Source: Apophysomyces variabilis
Lineage: Eukaryota > Mucoromycota > Mucoromycetes > Mucorales > Mucoraceae
Direction: 5' to 3'
Assembly: GCA_002749535.1 (NCBI GenBank)
Contig: MZZL01000037.1
Span: 12,197-76,196 of the forward strand
DNA length: 64,000 nucleotides
A program made the position numbers and the translations under genes. Of the stretch, positions 23,101 through 32,938 are shown one piece after another (positions within the stretch are counted from its first letter, which is position 1; every line of letters starts with the position of its first letter). The notes under the pieces were generated by a model. It saw only the letters and a program-made list of their open reading frames with translations. It searched no databases and was not told the DNA's origin.

Positions 23101-23680
23101 CGCAATTTGGCGCGCACTCCCTCAATCCGTGCATAAAATATATAACGCCATAACTTATCTTCGATTCGATGGGAAGATGCATAATGGACGTCTTTGATAA
23201 GGATTTGACGATACATCGTTTTGAGACTGGAAAATCATCGCAAGGTCAGACTAACTTTGATCTGCATCAAGAAATGCTTTATTGCTGATGTTTACCTAGA
23301 ACGAACATAGTTAATTTCATCTTCGGTGGCAGTAATCTGTTCTGCGGCAATCGTATTGGCACGTTTGCCTTGTTCTTTGCTGGGCATGCTCGCATAGTTG
23401 ATTTTAAGTTGAGTTTGTAACTCACTCAATTGCTTTTCCAAGGCTGAAGCTTCACTATTTGTTTTTGTATATTGTTGTTATGGATTGAAGTTAACATTGA
23501 GCGCAGGTGGTACCTTGTCAAGTCATTAAGATCCAGTCGTTGTTGAGGTTGGTTTCTACGGTTGGTATCTTTTTTTGATCCTTCTTTATGTTCGTTTCTA
23601 CGTTTTCTGTTTCGAACTCGCCTTCTTCGGCGTCGTTGCTGCTTTTTTAAGTCTGGAGAAACAATAGCTGGTGATTGCAT
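20119..23680 (-). CDS. EST1/SMG6-like protein with C-terminal PIN nuclease domain
   Basis: Twelve exons, complement(join(20119..20837,20887..21148,21214..21279,21338..21592,21648..21961,22023..22240,22302..22493,22558..22825,22881..23025,23097..23226,23296..23454,23514..23680)), 964 residues; all phases agree. The N terminus is basic. Residues about 140-360 form the EST1/14-3-3-like TPR region (LWRYIFYARIEGVRAKL; IAMGDIARYR; YYKAVDVYRSSGKPYSQLAL). The EST1 DNA/RNA-binding-type middle includes SHPMFPDPVHVLPITYPLSE. A PIN domain follows from about 680 (VVVDVTAFLDG; later TLVLVTNDENLAWW), interrupted by a long acidic insert with nine Glu in a row. Family roles are telomerase recruitment (Est1) and nonsense-mediated decay endonuclease (SMG6). 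The 21149-21213 intron uses a GC donor. The retained PIN Asp residues suggest SMG6-type activity. Confidence 0.88.
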
Positions 23681-24578
23681 GATTGTTTAAACTCAAATTC
23701 CATCATTAAAAGAGATGGCGTGGCGATAAAATAAGTTTTTTGTCCGTTATTTTAAAACAAACGCGATATAAGGGATAGATTAAGAAAGATGTATAATAGA
23801 TTAGTGCTAGAATAGTCCGTGGAGTGCGCTTGACATAAAGGTTTCCACCAGAAAACCAGTCCGACCGCAGCAACTGTGGATTTCAGCTGTTGTCTCGTCA
23901 CAGAACCGGAGAAATTTTTTGTTTTATCATGCCTGCAACAATCGGACTATGGGTCGAGTTACACCCTGTTACTCTCTCTAGCTATAGGCAGATAGCGAAT
24001 TAAACATATGCAAACGAAGGATATCTATTTCTGCCTTACATCTAGAAACTTTCAGTCTTTCGCTCCCCGGTTTTCTCAAGGCAGGTTGCATTGATACCGA
24101 GTTAGGTGCTCAATGGCAATACCCGTTTGGTATTTCCACAAGTCAACCGATTGAAAAACCGCTATGAGATTGTTCGCGACAGGCTTCAAAGTGTTCATTT
24201 TTTAGGAGGGCATACTTCCTCTATGAGACGAATGTCTAAACTAGGAAGGCGTCTTGGTCTGAGTTTCTAGTTGTCCCATAAGCAAAGAAGTTGGAGGAAA
24301 GAGAAGCACTAATGGTTCAGTAAGGGAGTAGAAAGGAGAACGAAGCGGGAGAAAGGGTAGAAAAGAAACAAGAGGGATTTTAGGTGTCCGCACAAAAGGG
24401 AATTGGTTGATCTTATCGTTTTCATCAAGTTGGGCTTTCACACTGCGCTTGTGTTTAAAAGTGGCATGATTCCTTCCCGCAGATGACTCAATTTTCTGAC
24501 TTTTCTTTTCTCTTTCTTCTCTTCTCTTACCTTTTGCCCGTTTGTCTTCTTTTTGCTTTTTTCTGACATTTTTCGAAT
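23681..24578. other. Intergenic, divergent promoters
   Basis: About 900 bp between two divergent genes with no supported exon. Pyrimidine-rich stretches just before 24579 are the likely 5' leader of the next gene. Confidence 0.35.
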
Positions 24579-25109
24579 ATGAATATCGTACGTATAGCTG
24601 TCAGACGAATGTGGACAAAGCAACAACCTTCAGCAGGCCTTGCAAGATTCTCCTCATGTCGAACGCCAACCACTTCCGCAAGTTTCACCCCAGTTGTCAG
24701 CATTCCTGCCAATGAACTAGCTGAACAGGCATTCTACTCGCTCCATCGTCCACTTCTTGGTCTACATCAACCCATGACAAACAGATCGTTGAAAGAAGGT
24801 TAGGATCAACTTTGATTATACTTGACAGTATGTGTGGTGTACTTACCTTTAAAAAAAGCTTACCTAGAAAAATTGAATTGGCCAAAGTTGGAAGCAACTT
24901 CCACTGGAGGAACAACCACAACGATAGAAATACCGTTGGATGAGCTTAGCTTTGAAAACGATGATGTTCTTGATTACTTGACTGAAATGAAAGCGAGGCT
25001 GGAACGACATCAACAAGAACAAGAAAAAGAAGAGGAATTGACAAGGGGAAGGAAACGGAAAAGACAGCAGAAAAAGAAAATCATGTTCTTCACGCCTTCC
25101 AAACTATGA
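24579..25109 (+). CDS. Predicted mitochondrial protein of unknown function
   Basis: Model join(24579..24798,24859..25109), 156 residues, one 60-nt intron with a GTTAGG donor and AAAAAAAG acceptor. The first 28 residues (MNIVRIAVRRMWTKQQPSAG...) are basic, Ser/Ala-rich and acid-free, fitting a mitochondrial presequence with ARFSSC at its likely cleavage zone. A conserved-looking block AEQAFYSLHRPLLGLHQP follows; after the splice comes YLEKLNWPKLEAT, a coiled, acidic region (LTEMKARLERHQQEQEKEEE) and a strongly basic C terminus (GRKRKRQQKKK). The composition resembles small mitoribosome-associated proteins, but I do not recognise the family. Transcribed toward the RRM gene (convergent). Confidence 0.6.
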
Positions 25110-25415
25110 ACACGACCAACCTTTGTTTTTTCCATTCACTTACTTCTATGTACATTTTTTTTTACATATCCCCCCCTTCTCTTAATTAGCAGACAAACAA
25201 ACAAAAAAAACAACAACGCACGCACATCAACCCTCACAGACATACACCCATTGCCAAACCAAAAAAAAAAGGCCCTTTATCAACTACCACACCATTCACA
25301 AACAAACCTATACACGATCAACACAAAATTCCCTATTTATCGTTTACTTGCTTTTGGCATAACTAAAGTTGTTATAACGCGTAACTGTATTCAATGCAAC
25401 CGAATTTTCTCAGTC
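25110..25415. other. Convergent 3' UTR region
   Basis: The 306-bp spacer between two convergent stop codons is A-rich (AACAAACAAAC-type runs). No gene is supported. Confidence 0.35.
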
Positions 25416-26667
25416 TTAATGGGCTTCATTTTTCGCTTCTTCTTCCTTTGTGTTTTCAGCGTTTTCAGTATTCTCAGTATATTCCTTTTCTTTTCCTTCT
25501 TTCTTTGGCTGTTCATTATCCTCCAGCTGCGCTTCTTCCGATTGTTTTTGCTGGCTAGGGAAGAGAGCCACTTTGATGTAAATAATTCGGCCGTCGAGGA
25601 CAATGTTCTTGAAATTCTCCAAAGCCTTCTTCTGGTCCTCTTCAGATTCCAATTCCACGAAGCCATATCCCTTGGAACGACTGGACAGAAACAAAAAAAA
25701 AGAGGGTATTTGGTACTCATTTTCTCTTTCGAAAAAGGGAATAAAAGGGAAAACAAAGAAGGCAGGGAAACAAGAGAGAAAAGCTTGTTGGGTTATATTA
25801 CTCACCTTCCGAACCTGGCTATTCTGGCAGATTTGACATGATAATCCTTGAAAAGATCTTGCAATGTTTCATCCGTGGTTGACCATGGCAGATTGCCGAC
25901 AAACAATGTAATCTTGGATGCTTCCGTCTTTTCCATGGGTCGACGATTGATATTTCTCCTGTAACTGAAACGTCTTCCGCGACCTCTCCTCTTGGGTCTT
26001 CCTTGTCTGCCTCTATTTTTCTCCTCCGCAGCAGGAGCAGTTTGTTCCCCTTCTTCTTCTTCATCCGTGTCGTGTGAGCGACGGCGATGATTTGGTCGAC
26101 GTCCCTAAAGGGCAAAACAAGCCGGAAAAAAAGTAAAAAAAATTGGGAAGGATGATTGTCAGATAGAGGTTGTCATTCCTTAGGATAGAACACGTACAGT
26201 CCTTCTTGGTCGTCTTGGACGTTCAGTGTCCTTTGGTCTCGCTATTTCCACATTGATTTCACGGCCATCCAATTCTTTTTTGTTCAACTCCTTGGTGGCT
26301 TTCTCGGCTTCCTCGGCTGTTGCAAAAGAAACAAATCCATAACCAATTGAACGTCGGCCACGGGTAATGATATCTGCGCCCAATCTTAATTTTGTTCAAA
26401 CTTTGTTGGTTATACAGTCTCTTTGCTGGCTTTTTTTTTCAACCGATGTCTTGCCAACCTACACTTTTCCCGCATCCTCGAAACATTTGACTAGACCTTC
26501 CTCGGTCGTCTGGAAGGAAAGATTACCTACAAATACCTAATTTATTTGTTTTTTCCGTCCTGTCAGCCGGTTGTCATTTGTCATCTTCTGCTTTTTGTTT
26601 TTAATACCTTATGGACAGTAGTTTTAGTATCCGTAGGCAATGCTTCGGGTGAACCTTCTTGGGCCAT
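25416..26667 (-). CDS. RNA-binding protein with two RRMs, arginine-rich linker and acidic tail
   Basis: Model complement(join(25416..25680,25806..26104,26198..26384,26463..26536,26608..26667)), 294 residues, four GT-AG introns. RRM1 spans about 20-95: RNP2 VFVGNL (exon 2) and RNP1 SIGYGFVSF (exon 3). RRM2 spans about 172-245: LFVGNLPW in exon 4 and RSKGYGFVEL in exon 5. The linker is Arg/Gly-rich (RPKRRGRGRR), as in nucleolar or mRNA-shuttling RRM proteins such as Gbp2/Hrb1 or nucleolin-like proteins. The C terminus is acidic with an imperfect TEN repeat. The family binds single-stranded RNA; the specific role is not determinable. The second RRM is cut by a 125-nt intron just before RNP1. Confidence 0.88.
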
Positions 26668-28059
26668 TGTTTTGGTTCCGAAAGAAAAATAAAAGGAAGA
26701 GGGGAGATGAGGAGATGAGGTTGCAAACGAAGATAAAAAAGAGCACTCAAAAAGAAAAAGAAAAAAGAGAGGACAGTGAACAGAGAGTCAAACATATGCA
26801 GCCCTCACTCTTTTGTCACACGTAAAACTTTCGGAATGGGCCAAGAACCCTGTTACCTGGAAGAGAGGGGGGTTTGACTACAGCGTAGCGGTTAGACCAA
26901 CTGAAACATATCAAATGCAAGCGACTGCTTGACAGCCAGAGACTTTGCGCATCTGAACGCGAGTTTTTAGTTAGTTTGGAAGACCGCTTGTATCCTCGGC
27001 CATCAATAAGAAAGGACATGACAATGAAGAAAAAGGTTAGTATTGCTTTCAAGACTACTTGTGTTCCATGTCAAAAAATAACCATGCATACAGTAGTTGG
27101 TCCCAATCACTGGGTACGTGTTACGTAAGGTGCATCATGTCGTTAGAAACGAAAAAAAATAATGCATTCCGTCCAAAAGCATTCGTTGCTCTAGTTGCAG
27201 CTCTATTAGTTCTAACCCATAACGACGATCGTGATCTTCAAGGATTTCTCTACGGTCCTTTTTTGCCCTCTCCTCAAAGGAACAAGCTATCGTCTTGTTA
27301 TGGTGGGTTTCAGATAGAGGATGATCTACCAGTTTCAGGTTGTTACTGTTTCTTGACATGAGCAGCGTTGGGCTGAAAGCCGTGTGGGACAGAGGGAATT
27401 GGAAAAGGAACCCACGTGTCTCCCAACGTTCCACGGTCATCATAAAAAACTTTTTCGTCGTTGCAATGCCAATTCCTTTTTTTTTTCTTTTTCGTTCTTC
27501 GTCTTTCAATAGACACGTAACTTTTATCCGCAATTTCCCATAATTACAAGATACTGCTTACGAGACAAAACCCAGATAGAAAGTTGCTTAGTAGCCACGA
27601 CCTTATCAGTTAATTCAATGAAAGGATTGAAGGTTTATCCATGCCATCAGCTTGATCTTCTATCATGGTGACGAAAACTATCCCCAATAAGTTTATCTTG
27701 GCAACAAATGGGCGTTACTAACCTAGCCATTTGTGTTGCATGTCCAGGAGAAAAGGGGGGGGGGAGAGAAATGAGTGGACTTCGACATCGACAAAGTGTA
27801 CGCGGGGAAGGGGAATTGGAGTCATTCCTTTTCTGTATTTCATTGCGCACTCTCTTCTCCCTTCTTCTCCCCCTCTCCTCTATTCTTTTTTATTTTCTGA
27901 CACACCTTAACGCCACGCCTTACAAAATAGAGACCCAAAAAGAGACCAACATACTAAACGTACAGCCGTGCCTTGTTCTCTCCTAATCGTTATGTTACAC
28001 AAACAAAGTGAACGACGAATTTTTGTCTTTTCCCTCTTTCACCTCTATTCTTCTCCATA
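26668..28059. other. Spacer with one candidate small ORF
   Basis: Mostly low-complexity. The only supported candidate is the 74-codon frame at 27135-27359, listed separately. The 27840-28050 stretch is pyrimidine-rich and is the probable leader of the RAX1-like gene. Confidence 0.3.
27135..27359 (-). CDS. Candidate small charged protein (74 aa), unidentified
   Basis: Starts ATG at 27357-27359 and encodes MSRNSNNLKLVDHPLSETH, then a charged helical stretch (EERAKKDRREILEDHDRRYG, LIELQLEQRML) and a stop. A CACGTG E-box-like hexamer lies about 55 bp upstream of the ATG. The helix composition looks coding, but no family is recognised and downstream exons were not found; it may be the first exon of a larger decayed gene. 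Confidence 0.3.
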   Translation of the reverse strand: MSRNSNNLKLVDHPLSETHHNKTIACSFEERAKKDRREILEDHDRRYGLELIELQLEQRMLLDGMHYFFSFLTT

Positions 28060-29432
28060 ATGGAACCCCCACCGCTCATTCATCAACCTAGCACGCTTTC
28101 AACCTATGCGAAAATCCTGGACGATTATGAATCATCCAGGTGGAGTATTCGTCAAGCCAACAGTCGACTTCACGCCCAGGGATTGGAATCCGCTTTAGAA
28201 AATGACCTTGCTCGACAAGCCAGCGAGAAAAAACAGAATGATGCTATTCCACTCAGTGATCTCAATCAACGACGGCAGTCTAACAATCCCTATATCACTC
28301 ATCAGCTTGTCTCCTCGAAACATAAAACGTACGGTTACGCCGATCCTTTTGCTATTGCTCCGGTAGAGGCATGGCAGGAGATCAAGGATTACAACCTCCG
28401 AGTGAATGGCCTGCCAACCCTTGATCAAATGATGCGACTCAACACCCTCTCCCCACTCACTCAGTCGCAGTTCTCCACTTTCCTCCGACGACGTAACGCC
28501 CATCAGAATCTGAATTTTCTTGTCGAACTTGAAACACATGAAAAGCTTTGGCGAGCTCACCTGGGTGCTATCGAACGTCAGAGTCGTCAACGTCTATCCA
28601 AGTTTCTTCAAAGTCTCGAGTCTTTGGCTGACAGTCCCCCTCCTTCGGCAGCAGTAGCCACCTTTACGGAATTGCCCGATACCCAGGACCTCCTTCATCC
28701 GCCAACACCGAAAGACCCGACCTACGCTTCCCGAACCCCACATGGTACCCACGGTCAGAGCCTAAGCCGACATGACCTCGTACAAAACGCTATTCGCATC
28801 TACCGCACCTTTTGTTCAGCACTCGATGCAGCCCAGCCAATTCATTTGCCAGACGATCACCGTGCGGCTTTGGAAGAATTGATCGAAAAACATCAACGGC
28901 CAGAACCTGTTGTCTTTGACTCAGCCAGGTCCTATGTGTTCGAGATTCTCAACGTATTCTACTATCCGCAATTTGTCGATTCTGTCCTCTATAAGAATGT
29001 GGCCAAAGCAAGCGCCAGAGCCTTACTAGCCCTAGGCCTCATCCTTCTTACCACGGGCTTTTCCATCGAACTTGGCCTGATCTTTTCCGGAGCTGGTAAT
29101 TATGGTACCCGATGGTGGGGTTTCCTGCCCTTTATCTTGGCCTGGTCGGCCATATTGACAAGTTTAACACGATTTGCGTGGTGGTTAGCCTTTGCAGGTC
29201 TAAGGTATAAAAAAAAACCCGGTTGTCTCTCTTTTCTTCATGTGCCATGGTTGCTGACCGAAATCTATCTAGTGAAACACATTTCATGGTTTATATTCAC
29301 ATCCAAGATAAAACCGTGAAACGAATACATAGGAAACGCGCTTTACTATGGTTATTATTGAACATCTTGATATCATTAATCACAACTATCACGTTTGCCT
29401 TTATTCCAGCCAATCGACTTGTTGCCCATTAG
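28060..29432 (+). CDS. RAX1-like RGS-domain membrane protein
   Basis: Model join(28060..29204,29273..29432), 434 residues, one 68-nt intron. The N-terminal half is hydrophilic. An RGS-like region begins at LPTLDQMMRLNTLSPLTQSQ and contains QFSTFLRRRNAHQNLNFLVE, with a long Pro/Ser-rich insert, and resumes at DSARSYVFEILNVFYYPQFV. Hydrophobic segments then follow: ARALLALGLILLTTGFSIEL, WWGFLPFILAWSAILTSL and, after the intron, LLWLLLNILISLITTITFAF. An RGS-related domain followed by C-terminal membrane spans is the layout of yeast Rax1 (bipolar bud-site selection) and its fungal homologues. The intron-joined reading gives a proper third span; without splicing the frame ends early. Expected at the plasma membrane or endomembranes. 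Confidence 0.75.
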
Positions 29433-29688
29433 TCTTTCCGTTCCCTTGACCCTACACTCTCTGATATATATACACACATACGTAAAGAAAAAAAAACCAC
29501 TCCTGCCTTCTTTTTTATCCTTCTCTGTCTCCCCTATTTCTCTTTTCTCTTTCTTTTTTCTTTTTTGTTATTTTTAATAATTTATCTTGCCCTTTCTTTT
29601 TTAGCTTGTGAAAAATAGATTGCGCTGGGAGCAAAACAAAATCAGAAAAAAGGACAAAGGGTCTCACACATTTTGTAAGTTAGCTTTG
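29433..29688. other. Convergent 3' region, pyrimidine-rich
   Basis: 256 bp between the stops of the RAX1-like and Myb/C2H2 genes; dominated by poly-T/CT, with no gene. Confidence 0.35.
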
Positions 29689-30399
29689 TTAGATATCCAT
29701 CCTCGAAGCCATTTTCTGTGCATGATTGGAATCCGTTAAATTGCTACAAGCAGAATCGCTTCTTTGATTGCTCTTATGCCGCCGGAGAGCATCCAACCTA
29801 TTTGCCGAAAAAGGCAGATCAGTATTCTTTTCTGTCTTTATTTCGCCGAATTCAATCCAAAATTAATGCTAACCTGGAGAAGCTCTTGTTGCAACCTGTG
29901 CATTGATACGGTTTTGTTCCTCCATGTATCTTGGCATGACGTTTCAGATCATGATTACGACTAAATGCAGCTTGACAGACAGAACATACAAAGGGGCGGT
30001 CATCGGTGTGTGTCCGTGAATGGGATTTTAAGTTATAAAGCCTGGCAAAGGATTTTCCGCAATTGGGGAATAAACAGGGAAATACGGTTTGTGTCTGGTT
30101 ATTGATGGTCGTGGTAATAGGGTTCGGAGAGACGTAAGTGGACATAGCAGCCGATTGTGTTTCGGCTAGTGCGGGATCAGAACGCCGCCTTCTAAGCCGC
30201 GACGCTGAAGGTAAACCTTGTTGGCCCCCTGTTTTCGCAGGCTCTCGAGAAGATTCGGCTGCAGGAAGGTGGGATGAACCAGATAAAGGATTGTTATGAA
30301 CAGTAGCATCAAAATGTATGGAAGCTTGACTACTGCTCCCTGCAGCCACATTATCCTCAGTAATCGTGGGCTGGTTTTGTTGAGAATACGTTGGGGAAT

Positions 30400-30436
<37 letters not shown>

Positions 30437-31388
30437 TTGTTGTTGTTGTTGTTGTTGCTGCTGTTGTAAATACAAGGCAAGTGCAGCGGCATCGGCCAGC
30501 GTAAACGATGGACTGGCAGAACCGGACTGCGTGGTCTGGGTACTCAGTAGTGCCTGAGAAATCAGTGATTCCATCATGTTGCCTTGTCGTGCCTTCTCCC
30601 AAAGTTGTTGTAATCGTGAGCTATCTAATGGCGGTTTACTTTTCGCTTCGTCCTTTCCAGTACTGGTGTCGTCATCTGTCCGAATTTTATTCTGTAACCA
30701 CTCACGGTCAACGTATCTCGATGCCAGTGTGTTGTCCCATCTTTGTTTGAGTTGTTTGCCCTTCCTTCCCGGAATGTCCCGTGAGATCTCTTTCCACCGG
30801 CCATAACCGTATTTCTTAATTCCAGCTAGCAGTAAATCATCTTCTTCTCGTGTCCAGGCCCCGCGTTTCGTCGGTACCTCTAATTGTTCCTGTTTCTCGT
30901 TTTGCGCTCCCAGACCCAGTAACTGAAGTGCTGTGGCGGCAGCAGCCTGTTCCATCAGCTCATTGGCATTCGTACTGTTGTTATCATTGTTATTGCTGTC
31001 AATCAGTTGCGAGCTGTTGTCGTTGTCGACTCGATTGTATAGCTGCTGCAGAGATTCTAATATAATTCAGAACTTTGGTTCATCCTCTCTGGTTCCGTTT
31101 TGTTTTTACCAGTTCACCTCTACCTGGTTTTACAGCCAAGGCAGCTGCAACTGCACCCATTACATTTGTATCCGTCGGAAGTAGCATTGCTGTTGAGTGG
31201 AACTTGGTTTTGTTCTTTTGAGGCTGAGATGGTGCCATGGCTCTGCTAGTAACAGCAGTAATATCAAGAGCAGGGCCATCGTCGGCTGTTTCTGTTAGGG
31301 ACGCAGACTGTTCGCTTAACTCTAAGAAGTTTTGATTTGTCTCTTTACGTCGTCGTTCATGGTTTGAAAATGAGTGGACGCGAGCCAT
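29689..31388 (-). CDS. Transcription factor combining a Myb/SANT domain with three C2H2 zinc fingers
   Basis: Model complement(join(29689..29797,29874..31056,31124..31388)), 518 residues. An alternative donor 6 nt downstream (exon edge 31118) would add two residues. A single Myb repeat (about 153-200) reads RGAWTREEDDLLLAGIKKYG, then GRWKEISRDIPGRKGKQLKQ and RWDN. A Gln run encoded by mixed CAG/CAA follows (30406-30468). Near the C terminus are three C2H2 fingers: CLFPNC...HSRTH, CSVC...HAKIH and CTGC...H. The third finger is completed only by splicing the 76-nt intron 29798-29873, which yields SFSRLDALRRH. DNA-binding nuclear protein by domain content. Myb and C2H2 domains in one fungal protein are unusual. 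Confidence 0.88.
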
Positions 31389-32530
31389 GATGTTCCTTTA
31401 TGCAGTAAAGGTCACCGTGCGGGTATGCAAAGAAAAAAAGTAACTGATAATGAACACGTGATCTCCAAAGGTCTATCAGTCGACAGGAAGAGCATACTTT
31501 TTCTTTAAACCAAGCTTGATTCAAGCTGTACGACCTGTTTTTCTTTGTTTCATTTATGCCCCGCTTACGGACCGGACAAGCTTAACAGGACTCTCTACTT
31601 CTTGGAGAGGACTACAGATTTAGTATCCAAGACGTTACTAAATACGTAACAAGAAGTCTGATTTTCGTTGATCCATTCCATAAAGAGGAAATGTACCTTT
31701 AGATTTGGTGAAGCATGAAATCGTAAGTTTTATGCTCGTTCTACTAGACAAGTCTATCGGTTGGATTCATGCCTATATTGATTCATTATGTCTTCATCTG
31801 ACCTCAGTTGCACTGATCAGATGCTACAGTGTCTCATATAGAAAACTGATCACTTGTAAGCATATACATTAACTACCTTTCTTTACTATGCTATGAATGA
31901 TTGAGAAAATGTTGACAACACAGTTTCGACCAGCAAGTTGACCGGGGTTTCTGATGCATCATTTTCCCAATTTGAGTAGAAAGGGCAGTGTTAGGAACGG
32001 TTCCCAATAGCGATATACATTAGAAAGCATAAATGAACAATCAGACAGATGTCTGTATGTATGGTATGATACGCGTCAAGTAGGCGGAGATTTGTAAATT
32101 GATATAGACATTCGAGTGCTACTATTATCTGATTTAGGCAAGGTGAAGATCTTATGATAATGCAATACATGTTTAAAGCAAATTGATTCCCAACCTCACA
32201 TAGTTTGGAGAACCCCGATCGATCAACGACTTAGCCTATTTCGTTAAATGGCTGTTCCACATGCTGCTATAGCAATAGTTGACAGCAAAATAAAAGTTAC
32301 AGTTCTGTTTGTCAAACTTAACTGAGTTGACATGCTTGACGTATGCTGATTCTATTGTGATCTTCACTTGCACCTTCGCCCGACGTTCCCCGCTCGCTAG
32401 CTATGCAACGCAGATTATTCATCATATTATTAATACCCAGAATTGAAAAGTCGTCTGCAAAAGACGTGTATTTAAAAAGGCGTAGAAAAATCAACACCAC
32501 TAGTTCAACGTTTTTACCTCCACTCTGACA
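31389..32530. other. Divergent intergenic region
   Basis: 1.1 kb with short frames only. It presumably carries promoters for the Myb/C2H2 gene and the secreted-protein gene. No motif could be assigned with confidence. Confidence 0.3.
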
Positions 32531-32938
32531 ATGAGATCACTTTTCTGCCTGTTTCTCACTTTCGCTTTTTTCCTCGTTGCTGCTTCGGCAGAAAAATACC
32601 GTGCCCTTTTCCATTTCACATCGGCTCCAGCTATGGACACAGCCAAATTGATTGTGGTTTATCCCGGCCGTAACAAAGCATACGATGTGGACTTCACGTT
32701 CAACCGTGGTAACGACCCTGTGCTAGAAAAGGAGACCTCCTTTGGCACACTCGAAATCGACGATTTTGAGCATCTCAAGAGAGGCCATTTTCATCTGACC
32801 ACTGATGACAAGTCGCAACTCAAGATTGTTCTCTCAAACCGCGGCGAATCCAAAATTACGTTCCTCGGTCCAAGCTTAGCAGGCAACCAAACCATTGGAG
32901 CCTCAGGTAGAATCACGTTTAACGAAATTTCGTACTAG
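32531..32938 (+). CDS. Small secreted protein of unknown family (135 aa)
   Basis: Intronless. The N terminus MRSLFCLFLTFAFFLVAASA is a textbook signal peptide with an Ala-x-Ala-type cleavage site before EKYRALFHF. The mature ~115 residues are rich in beta-type alternation (KLIVVYPGR; YDVDFTFNRG; KITFLGPSLAGN) with no cysteine, suggesting a small beta-sandwich-like secreted or ER-lumenal protein. One N-glycosylation sequon (NQT) is visible. No family is recognised; neighbours give no functional hint. Confidence 0.75.
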   Translation: MRSLFCLFLTFAFFLVAASAEKYRALFHFTSAPAMDTAKLIVVYPGRNKAYDVDFTFNRGNDPVLEKETSFGTLEIDDFEHLKRGHFHLTTDDKSQLKIVLSNRGESKITFLGPSLAGNQTIGASGRITFNEISY

